NCBI GenBank assembly: GCA_029204225.1
Contig: CM055102.1
Location: 42,767,792 to 42,831,791 of the forward strand
Length of the DNA: 64,000 nucleotides
Source of the DNA: Diphasiastrum complanatum
Lineage: Eukaryota > Streptophyta > Lycopodiopsida > Lycopodiales > Lycopodiaceae
Direction of reading: 5' to 3'
Shown here in pieces: positions 22,001-31,459 of this stretch. Made by a program: the position numbers and the translations under genes. Below the pieces are notes generated by a model that saw only the letters and a list, made by a program, of their open reading frames with translations, was not told the DNA's origin and made no database searches. Within the stretch, counting starts at the first letter, position 1. Each line of letters opens with the position of its first letter.

Positions 22001-22898
22001 CAAAACCTGAGGGAGAGGACATTTGTCGGCACCCCAACTTAGTCTAACTTCCAAAATCACCAAAAATGGCACAAAAACAGCCAATCAAGATGGATAATAA
22101 TCAAAAAATAAGGGGCTGAGAAAGTAGAATAATGGACAGCAAATGTGCAAGGCCAATAAGTAGAAGGGTTCTAACAAAATGGAAAAAGGAAGGAGGAGGG
22201 TGTGAGGCAGCAAAATGACAAATATGAGAGGGAAATAGGGGGCTGGAAAAGAGTAGTATGTGAGCAAAAAGACAGCAAGTAGGTGCAAAAAAGAAAGTGC
22301 AAATGGGTGCAAGCAATACCTGGGTGGGTGCTGATCCGTCGTCCAATCAATAGTGCCAACAAAGAGAGGTAAAAGCTGAAGATATGACAGAGTAGATGCG
22401 CCAACCAGCCACCAAATCCGAATCCTCAAGTCGCACCAAATAGCTGAAAAAAGTGCTGAAAGAGGGCACTAGACAGCCGACAAATAATCAGCAAAATGAG
22501 CAGTAAGCCGATGGAGAAATCTGTCGAGAATGGTGAGATAATAGGGCGTTGGGCAGCAACTACCAAGATCCACAATATGCTGAAAAAAAAAATAGGCTGG
22601 AAAAGGTGCTGAAGTAAGGCGCCGATCAGCCTCCAATCAATAGCCGAAACGGACAGCAAGTCGGTGAAGAGAACCGCTGAAAATGAGACGGTAGTGAGGC
22701 GAAGAAGAGAGAATGCTTAAGGAGGCTAAAGAGGAGCAATCATCATAAACTGAATAAAGTGATACAATGTTGCCCTATATATACCCTCTCCTTGAATCAA
22801 ATAGAGGATTCAAAAAAAGGGAGGGAATAGGATTTGGAGGGAAAATAGTGCGCCTTCCCAATAGGAGGACCCCCACTCCAAATCAACGTGACCAAGTC

Positions 22899-23341
22899 TG
22901 TTAGGAATAAAGCCACAGCTAATCTAAAGCTAAGCTATGAAAGCATCACAAAAGCAAGACTTAAGCTATGAAAGCAGCACATAAGCAAAACTTAACCCTA
23001 GAAAGCAGGAAAGAGAGAGATTAAGGAGACTAAAGAGAGAGGTCAATATCATCAGCTGAATAACAAATGACACAGTTTCCCTACTTATAGCCAAGAGGAA
23101 GTCCTAAAAGGAAGCTTCCGGTGGCTAGGGCCCAACTGGGAGGGAAAATCGTGCGCCCTCCAAGAAAGCCCCCACTCTCCAGTAATATGTCCAAATGGCC
23201 TAATAATGAATAATAAGGCCAAAGGCCAACCATATAGTCTAAGTGTCACTAATGAATAAAAAAGGGCCCAAGGCCTGCTTATGCATAAAGTAAAGTAAAT
23301 GTAAATGGACGCGGCGAATGTAATGAGCCGAGTCCATAACT
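22899..23341 (-). repeat. 3' LTR of chromovirus 2
   Basis: Starts gttaggaataaagccac and ends gtccataact. Near-identical to 27899-28340. The inner flank ctccctgg (reverse complement ccagggag) is the expected polypurine tract position. Confidence 0.92.
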
Positions 23342-23420
23342 CTCCCTGGCACAAAAGAAAAAGACCAAACTGCCGAAAAGAAACTGGATCAAGTAGCAGC
23401 AAGCCCTCGTGCATCAACAG

Positions 23421-25457
23421 CTAGAGCAACATCTGATGTAGAGGAATCAACAAGTGCAGCAAGAGCACGAGCCTGATCCGCAAGTGATGGTGTATGATAA
23501 AAGACATCAATAGGCTCCCATGTGGCCTCCTCAATAGGACGGCCATCCCACTGGACCAAAAACTGAATCTGCCGGCGGCGTCGACAATGGTATAGACGAA
23601 CCTGTAATATAGAGCAAGTAAAAATGGAAATAACTCTGGAGCAGTAGGAAACTCAGCATCACAAGGAGCGTCATCCTCAATAGCAGCACGTAATAAACTG
23701 ACATGGAATACATCACAGGCGCGTGTGGAAGCAGGAAGCTGTAAGCGATATGTAACTGGACTAAGAACCTCCAAAATGCGATAAGGCCCATAGTAACGTG
23801 GTGCAAGCTTCTCAGTAGAAGCATGGCCCTGAAAAAAATGATGACATGCAAACCGTAGGCGTAGATAAACCATATCTCCAAGCTGAAACTCAACATGGCG
23901 GCAGTGACGATCAACTGAGGTCTGATAACGCTGCTGAACATGCTGTAAATGAGAACTAGCCCGGGTAATAAGCTCTCGAGCACCAAGGTATCCATCATAG
24001 GATACACCAAAAACGGATGGAGAATTGGATGACCCATTGGAACTGGCCGCAAGTGTAATCCCAAAGTACACACCAGGCGCACAAGTGAGAAATAGAAGAA
24101 ATGCACTGGAACGAGGAACAGGATCCGCAACATTAGAAGCAAGCATCGGAGCAATATCCACGTGTAGCTGGGAATGAGTATCAAAGCACATATGAGCAAC
24201 ACTGAAGTATATGGCGGCAACATCCCCAAAAACTATCAAAGAGAGGAGAAGGAATTCTCTCAAAGTACCCTGATGGTCTCGGAACACCAGAAGAAAGTGG
24301 CAACTCAGCATCAGAGACCAAGCAATATGGAGCAACCTGAAATGACAGGGAACCTGAAGATCACCCAGACAAACAGTAACTGGAACGGAGGCAATAACCC
24401 AAGCCAACAGGATATGCCAAGCCTGACAATGAGCAACAATCCAAGGAACAGATAGAGAGCCACATGCATAATCATAGACATATCCGCACCATAGGCGATC
24501 AGTAATATGGAAAAACCAGCACCAATCAACAGGTCCAAATGAAAACCAAGCTATATGTAATAACCAGGAATGCCATATATCCATAAATGAAGCAGTAGTG
24601 TAAGCAATAGGTCCAAATGAAATCCAAGCGATACGTAATAACCAGGAATGCCAAATATCAAAAGGTAAAAAGGAATCAGTCGCATGAACCCAAAAGTGTA
24701 TACCATCGGCATGGACTGCAGCAAACCTATATGTAGAAACACCAAGAGATGGAAGGATGTCCGTGTACTCATCTAGAAAGATCCCAGCATATAAATACCC
24801 TAGATAAGTAATAGTGACCATCTGGCAAATATCCTTGGATGAAAAGTGTGTAACACTAAGGGCCAAAGGTGCATGAATCATGTCAAGAACCGTAGAAATA
24901 TCATGAGGTAGATCACAAACCTCAAGCAGAGATCCATGGAGTAAAGCGAAAGAAGATACAACCTGATCACCAATAGCGAGGGAACCATCAAACGTGGACC
25001 CATGAAGAACCCCATAGAAATCAGCAGGAACATTGGCCATAACAGACTCAAGAGATGGAGATATAGAGACCAATGGAGAAGATACTGCACCAATCACCGA
25101 ACCAGGAGGGCAATCTGAAGTATGCGCAAAAGCAATAGTAGAAATACCACCAAGGTATACGGCCTCAATATCAATGAAACTAGGAATGACCACTGAATAC
25201 GATATCTGTGAATCAAGGCATATAGGCGCAAGGCACACAGCAGCAACCTGTAAATCCGAAGCAGCATCAACCTGAGGAAGAGGACCCACGAATGGTGAAA
25301 GTGAAGCAGCAACTGATGTACTCTGAATGGAAAGAAGAGCTGCATCGTCAGCCTTTGGCAGGCTACGCATAAACTGCTTCCCGGTAACCAACTGGAAGTC
25401 TCCCTGAGAATCAATGCCAACAAGTGAGTGTGTAACTGCATCAAGTACAAATGTCAA
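23421..25457 (-). CDS. 678-codon ORF: protease linker, novel ~429-residue region, integrase C-terminus
   Basis: Residues 1-62 match the post-protease linker of chromovirus 1 (to SPFVGPLPQ). Residues 63-491 (25271-23985) match nothing I recognise; they sit exactly where RT, RNase H and the integrase core should be and are uninterrupted. This part is rich in Ser, Leu, Ile, His and Trp and contains an in-frame 78-bp duplication (DIWHSWLLRIAWISFGP and DIWHSWLLHIAWFSFGP). From GARELITRASSHLQHVQQRY on it is the integrase C-terminus (KLAPRYYGPYRILEVLSPVTYRL split by GHASTE). The chromodomain (VQWDGRPIEEATWEPIDVF, about 23560-23500) is in the +1 frame, so the last ~65 residues are probably out of frame. 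One stop (25458-25460) separates it from gag-protease. Whether it is translated is unknown. Confidence 0.6.
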   Translation of the reverse strand: MTFVLDAVTHSLVGIDSQGDFQLVTGKQFMRSLPKADDAALLSIQSTSVAASLSPFVGPLPQVDAASDLQVAAVCLAPICLDSQISYSVVIPSFIDIEAVYLGGISTIAFAHTSDCPPGSVIGAVSSPLVSISPSLESVMANVPADFYGVLHGSTFDGSLAIGDQVVSSFALLHGSLLEVCDLPHDISTVLDMIHAPLALSVTHFSSKDICQMVTITYLGYLYAGIFLDEYTDILPSLGVSTYRFAAVHADGIHFWVHATDSFLPFDIWHSWLLRIAWISFGPIAYTTASFMDIWHSWLLHIAWFSFGPVDWCWFFHITDRLWCGYVYDYACGSLSVPWIVAHCQAWHILLAWVIASVPVTVCLGDLQVPCHFRLLHIAWSLMLSCHFLLVFRDHQGTLREFLLLSLIVFGDVAAIYFSVAHMCFDTHSQLHVDIAPMLASNVADPVPRSSAFLLFLTCAPGVYFGITLAASSNGSSNSPSVFGVSYDGYLGARELITRASSHLQHVQQRYQTSVDRHCRHVEFQLGDMVYLRLRFACHHFFQGHASTEKLAPRYYGPYRILEVLSPVTYRLQLPASTRACDVFHVSLLRAAIEDDAPCDAEFPTAPELFPFLLALYYRFVYTIVDAAGRFSFWSSGMAVLLRRPHGSLLMSFIIHHHLRIRLVLLLHLLIPLHQMLL

Positions 25458-26982
25458 TGTCTACTGTGTCAAGTCCAGTGTAACGGCTCCAAGAGATGCA
25501 AACCAATCAGCACCAAGGATAAGATCATAACGCTCCATAGGAATAATGTAAAGATCTGCCTGTCCAGGAAAATCTCCAATGCGGTATGGTAAACGCTGAA
25601 ACATCTGAGAATGGGAACTGGCAACCTCAACTGTGAGAGGCTGTGAAGCAGGAATAGGTGAAGCACGTATCCGACGAGTGATATAACTGCTAATAAAAGA
25701 ATGAGTGCTGCCAGTATCAACTAAAGCAATATACTCACGACCTATAATACGTACACGTAACCGAATGGAGCGAGGACCAGGACGCCTTGTCCAAGTAGCA
25801 TAGGCAAGTTGAGCATGGCAAGTAGCAGGAAGTAAATTAGTGGAAAGCTCAGAGGATAGGCCAGGCTCATTAGAAATATGAATGTAGATATCGGAATCAT
25901 CTAGAGTAGTGCCCTCATGGTAAAAAACAGCAGTAGTAGTAGGGAGAGGCTGACGGCAATCAAGGGCTAAATGGTCAGGACTCTTACAACGAAAGCAAAG
26001 ACGCTGCTGCTGAAGGTCAGTGAACTCTGCAGACGTGTAACGTCGGACAAAAGCAGGTCGAGGAGTCGGAGGACGAGGAGACGAAGGGACAATGGAGAGA
26101 GCTGGAACAGAAGGGGCAGGTGTAGGGGTGGACGCAGCAGGAAAAGATGAAGCAGAAGGATGGGGTCGAGAGAAGCGGGAAAGAAGAGTGTCAGAGTACT
26201 TATGCTGTAAAGTACTGGCAAGAGACATCGCCTCAACAAGTGTGGGAGGACGGAAGGAAGAAACATCATAACGTAAAGCACCACGAAGCCCAACAATGTA
26301 ACGAGAAATAAGCTCAGTGGGCTGTAGATCTGTGAAAAGATAAGAAAGCTCCATAAACTGATCTGTTAAGAAGCAAGATCACTGGTCTGAGTGAGACTAC
26401 GGAATGTATCACGTTGGCGGTCGAGCCACTGAGGGTCAATCATAAGATGACGGAGGTCACGGCGAAATCAGGATCAGCTCTATAAACTCGCCACCACGTG
26501 GCGGCGCGTCCATCTAAATGTAAAGCAGCCAACTGGATCTTCTGAGGATCAGTCTTAGGGTAGATCTGAAAATATGTGTCAAGCTTAGCAAACCAATTCT
26601 CTAATAAGTTCCCGTCAGAGGAACCGGAATAGGTAGCAAGCGGTACCCTATCACGAAAGTCTCGAGCAAAGTGTGGCTCAAGAAGTGGGAGACGTGAAAA
26701 GAAACCAGGAGATGGGTTAGGTGGAATGAACGGTCCACCACCAGGCTGACTAGCAGAGGAAGATGGAAATCCAAATGGAGGGGGAGTCCCAAATGAAGGA
26801 AAAACAGGAGCTTTACCAAGACCATGAGGCTGTAAAGAATCAATCTGTGACTGCATAGTAGCAAAGCCGGTCATAACGGTATCGAAGCGAAGAACGAGGC
26901 CAGAAAGGGTCTCATCCATGCAACGAAACTGATCGGATAAGGTTTCCTGAGTAGTCTCACTCGGGGTAGGTGAATGTGCCAT
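25458..26982 (-). pseudogene. Chromovirus 2 gag and protease (small indels)
   Basis: The start MAHSPTPSETTQETLSDQF lies at about 26982. The capsid block (DFRDRVPLATYSGSSDGN, NWFAKLDTYFQIY, LDGRAATWWRVYR) runs to about 26460, where the frame breaks. It resumes at 26354 (LSYLFTDLQPTELISRYI), then the CCHC knuckle (CFRCKSPDHLALDC) and protease (ALVDTGSTHSFISSY; LGADWFASLG) run to a TAG at 25458. These are the parts a non-autonomous chromovirus needs for packaging. Breaks are few, consistent with fairly recent decay. Confidence 0.85.
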
Positions 26983-27693
26983 AATGATAGTGGAAGGAAT
27001 AGACGAAAACTTGAGAGAGCAGACTCTTGTCGTCACCCCAAATTAGTCTATTAAAACCACTATTATCACAACTAAGAAAGGACAGCAATCAGTAGATGAA
27101 AAAAGTGAAAATGCGCTGGACAGCCAGGAGGCAAGTGACAAATTGGAATATCAAACGGAGTCGGAATAAAACTTACAGTTCTACACATAATTGCAACATA
27201 CTGACAACCAAATTCTACTATTTTCACGTTTATTGAACAACTAAACATAACACTCAACAACATTCCCAAAACCACACCAATTGTTATAATCAATGACATA
27301 AATGTTGATGCATTGAGCATAAACAAATTTTTAAAAAAATCTGAATCGATCATATGTCAACATGATAGACACCTATCCTTTCAACAAATATTTCGTGAAA
27401 TTTGGTTGAGGATGGGCGATGGACAGCCTGCAAACAAGGTGTGAAAAATGGCTGCAAACGGAGACAAAAACGGGCGAAAGTGACAGGTATGAAGCGGCTG
27501 GACAGCTTGCCAATTAAAAGTGAAAAGAGGGCTGAAAATTGAAGGAGGAACGGACGAAAGAGACGAGGGAATTGGGCGCTGGAGAGCCTGCAAACAAGCT
27601 GGAAATGGGTTATGGAGGGTTGAAACTTGGGCGTCGGAAATAATCTGCCCAAAAAAAAAAATTATTTTTTATTTTTTTTCCGGCCGCCAAATT

Positions 27694-27711
27694 TAGCGGA
27701 AGTACTTCCGC
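27694..27711. repeat. 18-bp perfect palindrome in the chromovirus 2 leader
   Basis: agcggaagtacttccgct is self-complementary, about 190 bp inside the PBS and next to an A/T homopolymer-rich tract (27650-27680). Confidence 0.85.
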
Positions 27712-27885
27712 TAACTATCTGCTAAAGCTCCGCCAAGGAAAATGATGGGAGCTGGTCCTCCTCCAAACTGTGCTGAATGTTGTTGAAGCAAAGAGATGAA
27801 AGCCCTTAGCAAAGAGAGAAAAATCAACAAGGAAAATGGGCACCCAAGCAGAAAATCGGATCTGAAATTCAGCAATCAGGAAAGT

Positions 27886-27897
27886 GCTCTGATACCA
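27886..27897 (-). other. Primer-binding site (tRNA-iMet type), chromovirus 2
   Basis: Minus strand TGGTATCAGAGC adjoining the inner end of the 5' LTR. Confidence 0.92.
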
Positions 27898-27898
27898 A

Positions 27899-28340
27899 GT
27901 TAGGAATAAAGCCACAGTTGATTTAAAGCTAAGCTATGAAAGCATCACATAAGCAAGACTTAAGCTATGAAAGCAGCACATAAGCAAGACTTAACCCTAG
28001 AAAGCAGGAAAGAGAGAGATTAAGGAGACTAAAGAGAGAGATCAATATCATCAGCTGAATAACAAATGACACAATTTCCCTACTTATAGCCAAGAGGAAG
28101 CCCTAAAAGGAAGTTTCCGGTGGCTAGGGCCCAACTGGGAAGGAAAATAGTGCGCCCTCCAAGAAGGCCCCCACTCTCCAGTAATATGTCCAAATGGCCT
28201 AATAATGAATAATAAGGCCAAAGGCCAACCATATAGTCTAAGTGTCACTAATGAATAAAAAAGGGCCCAAGGCCTGCTTATGCATAAAGTAAAGTAAATG
28301 TAAATGGACGCGGCGAATGTAATGAGCCGAGTCCATAACT
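27899..28340 (-). repeat. 5' LTR of chromovirus 2
   Basis: 442 bp, gttaggaataaagccac to gtccataact, followed by the TSD aagtc. A few substitutions relative to 22899-23341. Confidence 0.92.
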
Positions 28341-28416
28341 AAGTCCTAAAAATATGACCAAATAGGGCCCAAGACCAATACATGAATAAAAAGGGCCCTT
28401 AGACCTGCTTATGCAT
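28341..28416 (-). repeat. Remainder of the chromovirus 1b LTR
   Basis: Continues the LTR interrupted at 22898 (aagtcctaaaaatatgacc to cctgcttatgcat). Truncated about 50 bp before the normal LTR end, where repeat R starts abruptly. Confidence 0.85.
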
Positions 28417-28926
28417 CGTTTCGGGATTTTCCCAAAATCGTGCATAATTGATTTTTTTTAAAAATTTTTTTTAGGCAATATGGGTATCAGATGAAAGCTC
28501 TGATTGAGAGCATTATGATTGTTGTGCTCAGTTTAGAATACAGGTCTAATTTGTTGTAGGCAATTCAAGGATGGGATCTGGCATAGCGTTATTTTCCTTT
28601 GAATGTACTTTTGTTGGAGTGGAATACTGACTGGAAGTTGGCTGATGTGTTGTGCCTTTGATCACCAAGGTGATTCAAGGTGAATTCCAACTACTTGCTC
28701 CCTTCTGGCATCTAGAGCCTTCCTGCCCTTGACAGCGACTAATTTTTCACCTTCGCATATTACATGGATTAAATTGGAGAACTGTGGTGTTAGCATTCTG
28801 AGCTCTCTCCTGCGATCCCAGACCACTTATACCCTCCGTCAAGTTTCCGTTTCTTCCTTTCTTGGCTTGGTTGTAACCCGAATCTTCTTTTTTCACTTTT
28901 TAAGAATCGCGAGTCGCTGCAACTAT
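28417..28926. repeat. Dispersed repeat R, copy 2
   Basis: Near-identical to 10723-11270 in direct orientation, but the outer AATCGCGA-rich arms are mostly missing. It abuts the truncated LTR. Confidence 0.8.
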
Positions 28927-28949
28927 GATTAAAAGCAACAACATATCCG

Positions 28950-29235
28950 CTGGCATGCATCCTGTCTAATAATAGATGCTTCCTTTTATGTTAAAAAATA
29001 ATCTCATGTTATCTAGTTTGTTTGAAGCCTACTACTTTCACTGGCATGCATCATTTCTAATCATAGATGCTTCCTTTTATATTCAAAAATAATCTCGTGT
29101 TATCTAGTCTGTTTGAGGCTGGGTACTTAGTACTTCCACTGGCATGCGTCCTTTCTAATAATAGATGCTTCCTTTTATATTGAAAAGTAATCTCATGTTA
29201 CCTATTCTGTTTGGGGCTGTGTACTTCTCGCCTGA
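28950..29235. repeat. Three ~91-98-bp tandem units
   Basis: Units start at 28950, 29041 and 29139 with ctggcatgc.tc, then taat.atagatgcttcctttta and taatctc.tgtta. About 85-90% similar by eye. Confidence 0.9.
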
Positions 29236-29569
29236 TGCTAGCACTTCTCATAACTATTGAAACCAATACGTGATGAAAACTACACAAATTCACAGAGAGG
29301 TTTCAATCCATCCACTAGGCTTCAAGATCCATCTAAAAACATCTGGTCATTGTAATGACTCATACTTGTTTTCAACAGAGACCCATCTTGCAATGCTTTA
29401 TTGTTTATGATTCTTGAAATAAAATGTCTCGCGAAATAAGCCAACCTTTATGAAGCTTATTTTATAATCATTATATGGATGGCTATTAAAGGGTTGCTAT
29501 TTCATACAGCATAATTGGATCACATTTCAGCACTTTTACTCTCACAAGTCTCACACGTGTGGAAGACTT

Positions 29570-30180
29570 CATGAAATAAACTAAGTCCCAACAAGCTCCT
29601 CTCCTCGGGTAGAGAGAGAAAATACCACTTTTGGGCTCATCTAGAGAGAGAAGACAATACAAGCAAAATTGGCAAATCTCCAAATTGACTCAAAAACGCA
29701 TAGATCTCTCTTACATTAATGAAGGGAATGAAAGTACATATAGAAACTCGTGGAGATCCATGCTTGATTCTTATTGGACTCCTTAAACATAGCCTCACTA
29801 ATCCTATTGGATGTGTGATGCAACATCCCTCACTTTTGATTGGACCCTTCCAACACATCTCTCTCTTATGATTGGACCCTTTGACTTTTGCCACCACATA
29901 GGGTGCATCACTCATCAAACCTAAACTTGACATGTGTAAGCAACCTAACAGGCTCGAGTTACATCACAATTGAATTTTGGCCTAATCATGACAAAACATG
30001 TGTACTTGACCATTTGACCTCTAAAGCCAAAATTGGCTCTATCAAAGTTCTACACCAAGATGCTTGATACAAAATCTTTATGATACCCCTAAAGTCAACA
30101 TGACTAAACTATTTTTACTTTTTCTACATGTGGGAACATGCTCCACACACGTGATATTTTCTCACCAAGATAGATTTTGA
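29570..30180 (-). repeat. Dispersed LTR-like repeat, copy 1 (reversed)
   Basis: The reverse complement aligns in patches with 37833-38420. Shared words are the atctatcttgg, cacgtgtggagcatgttccc and acccga.gagaggagctt segments; part (29680-29820) also matches 60690-60830. AT-rich and non-coding; probably an LTR or leader of a copia-like family. Confidence 0.65.
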
Positions 30181-30603
30181 CAATTTTTCACAATTTCATG
30201 GTCCTAGTACACTTTGATTCTATGGCATTTCTCCTTGGAATGTCATTATACTCAACAAGGGCCTTACTGCACGTGTTAGTAATTTTGTCGATAGGAAAGT
30301 CTATTGGGATATTGTTTGTAACAAACAATCTTTCTCATGATAAATTGAGGCGTAGTGTTATACTGCTTCTACTTATAAAACTGATACTTTGTCTAGTTTT
30401 TGCACATAATATTATCAGTATTGGAAAATCTCCAGTGCTACCCTTTCCACAGCATGCTTCAAAATGTCAATTAGAAATAAAATCCCATCTTGCTTGAAAT
30501 TGCATCTGGTTCAGGTACTCAAGTAAGCTGATCAAGGAGGACCAATTTTCTTTCCAAGTGCACCTATTGCTCAAATAATTGCTAACTGCTTATGATTTGG
30601 CAG
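30181..30603. other. AT-rich sequence without a supported gene
   Basis: A 106-residue frame (30177-30497) shows no recognised feature. Probably intron or intergenic. Confidence 0.35.
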
Positions 30604-30726
30604 TTGAGAATCGCTGGTAGATACTGCAAGATAGAATGTCCAATTGCCTTATATCAATTTTATATATCAACCTTATCTACAGTACAAGCTTCCTTAGTGC
30701 CACCTTATTTTGGTGATTTGAAAAAG
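30604..30726 (+). CDS. Possible small exon upstream of the DRM catalytic exon
   Basis: An open 123-bp block (41 codons) with a good acceptor (gatttggcag) and donor (gtaagc). Phase 0 at both ends, so it could splice in frame between 11761 and 31460. Its 41 codons (start LRIAGRYCKIECPIAL, end VPPYFGDLKK) match nothing I recognise in DRM proteins, so it may be chance or an alternative exon. Confidence 0.2.
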
Positions 30727-31459
30727 GTAAGCCAAGCCATGAAATGTTCGTCCTATTTTGCTGCACCAATCAAGGATAAAGAACAGAAGAGATCTGCCAA
30801 GGTTTCATCTGAGTGGATTGATTTCATAGGCTGCTCACTTGAGATTGAATTGTGACTGGATTTAATTTGATAGTGCCCTTGTTTGACTTCACCGGACGTG
30901 TGCAATAACTAGAATGATGAAATTCTTTTGCAATAAACAAGAAAGTAATTGGAAGAAAGCTTTAGTCGGCAGTGCATCTCCTGGCTCCTAGTCCTCCCTT
31001 TTCTAATACACACCTTATAAAGAAAAGAAGCCACTATTAAATGAATGTGAGCTGTCAAAGAGAATTCCCTAAGTTAACCCCAGTGCTGAAATTATATATG
31101 CCAGTAAAAAGTTATCTGCATTTGTCTTGCATGGTAGTTATTCATATCTCCTACTTTTCAATTTTAAATGTCTTCACTTTGTACTGCAAATAATGGCTTA
31201 CTATTGCTATTGGATTGTCTATGGTTTACTTGACTATATACTGTGCTTTAATCTGGGCAAGATATATTATATATATGTATCCCAACAAATGTAGTTTTTG
31301 GTGCATAAGTGGTTTTGTCATCATGTGAAATGCTGATATGTTCAATGACCTCAATCAATGACTTTCTTCAAAGTATTAAATGTTTGCTTTCAAAAGGAGC
31401 TGAACTACAATTTACTTCCTAAATGGATAAAGGGAACTATTTTTGCTGTTCTTGTGCAG

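Larger units (their letters stand above)
20391..22898 (-). mobile_element. Chromovirus 1b, internally deleted; LTR split by a nested element
   Basis: Sister of chromovirus 1. The 3' LTR (20391-20765) is followed by the chromodomain and integrase end, then two deletion junctions (near 21717 and 21750) join integrase to the gag start, leaving no RT, RNase H or protease. The leader follows, and a partial 5' LTR starts at about 22697, with the PBS and the first ~55 LTR bases deleted. This LTR is interrupted at 22898 by another element and resumes at 28341-28416. Confidence 0.9.
22899..28340 (-). mobile_element. Non-autonomous chromovirus 2 with complete LTRs, pol replaced
   Basis: 5442 bp with two ~442-bp LTRs, TSD aagtc at 22894-22898 and 28341-28345, and a PBS beside the right LTR, so polarity is minus. 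It is inserted in the LTR of chromovirus 1b, so it is younger than that element. Coding regions are gag, CCHC, protease, then unrecognised sequence of about 1287 bp, then the integrase C-terminus and chromodomain. RT, RNase H and the integrase core are absent. Mobilisation would need enzymes supplied in trans. Confidence 0.93.

Noticed and set aside
22899-28340. Novel region of chromovirus 2 as an env-like gene
   Set aside because: No signal peptide, transmembrane anchor pattern or processing site is evident, and its position between protease and integrase end is wrong for env.
28950-29235. CRISPR-like array
   Set aside because: Only three long, imperfect units without conserved-repeat/unique-spacer alternation, and the DNA is plant nuclear.
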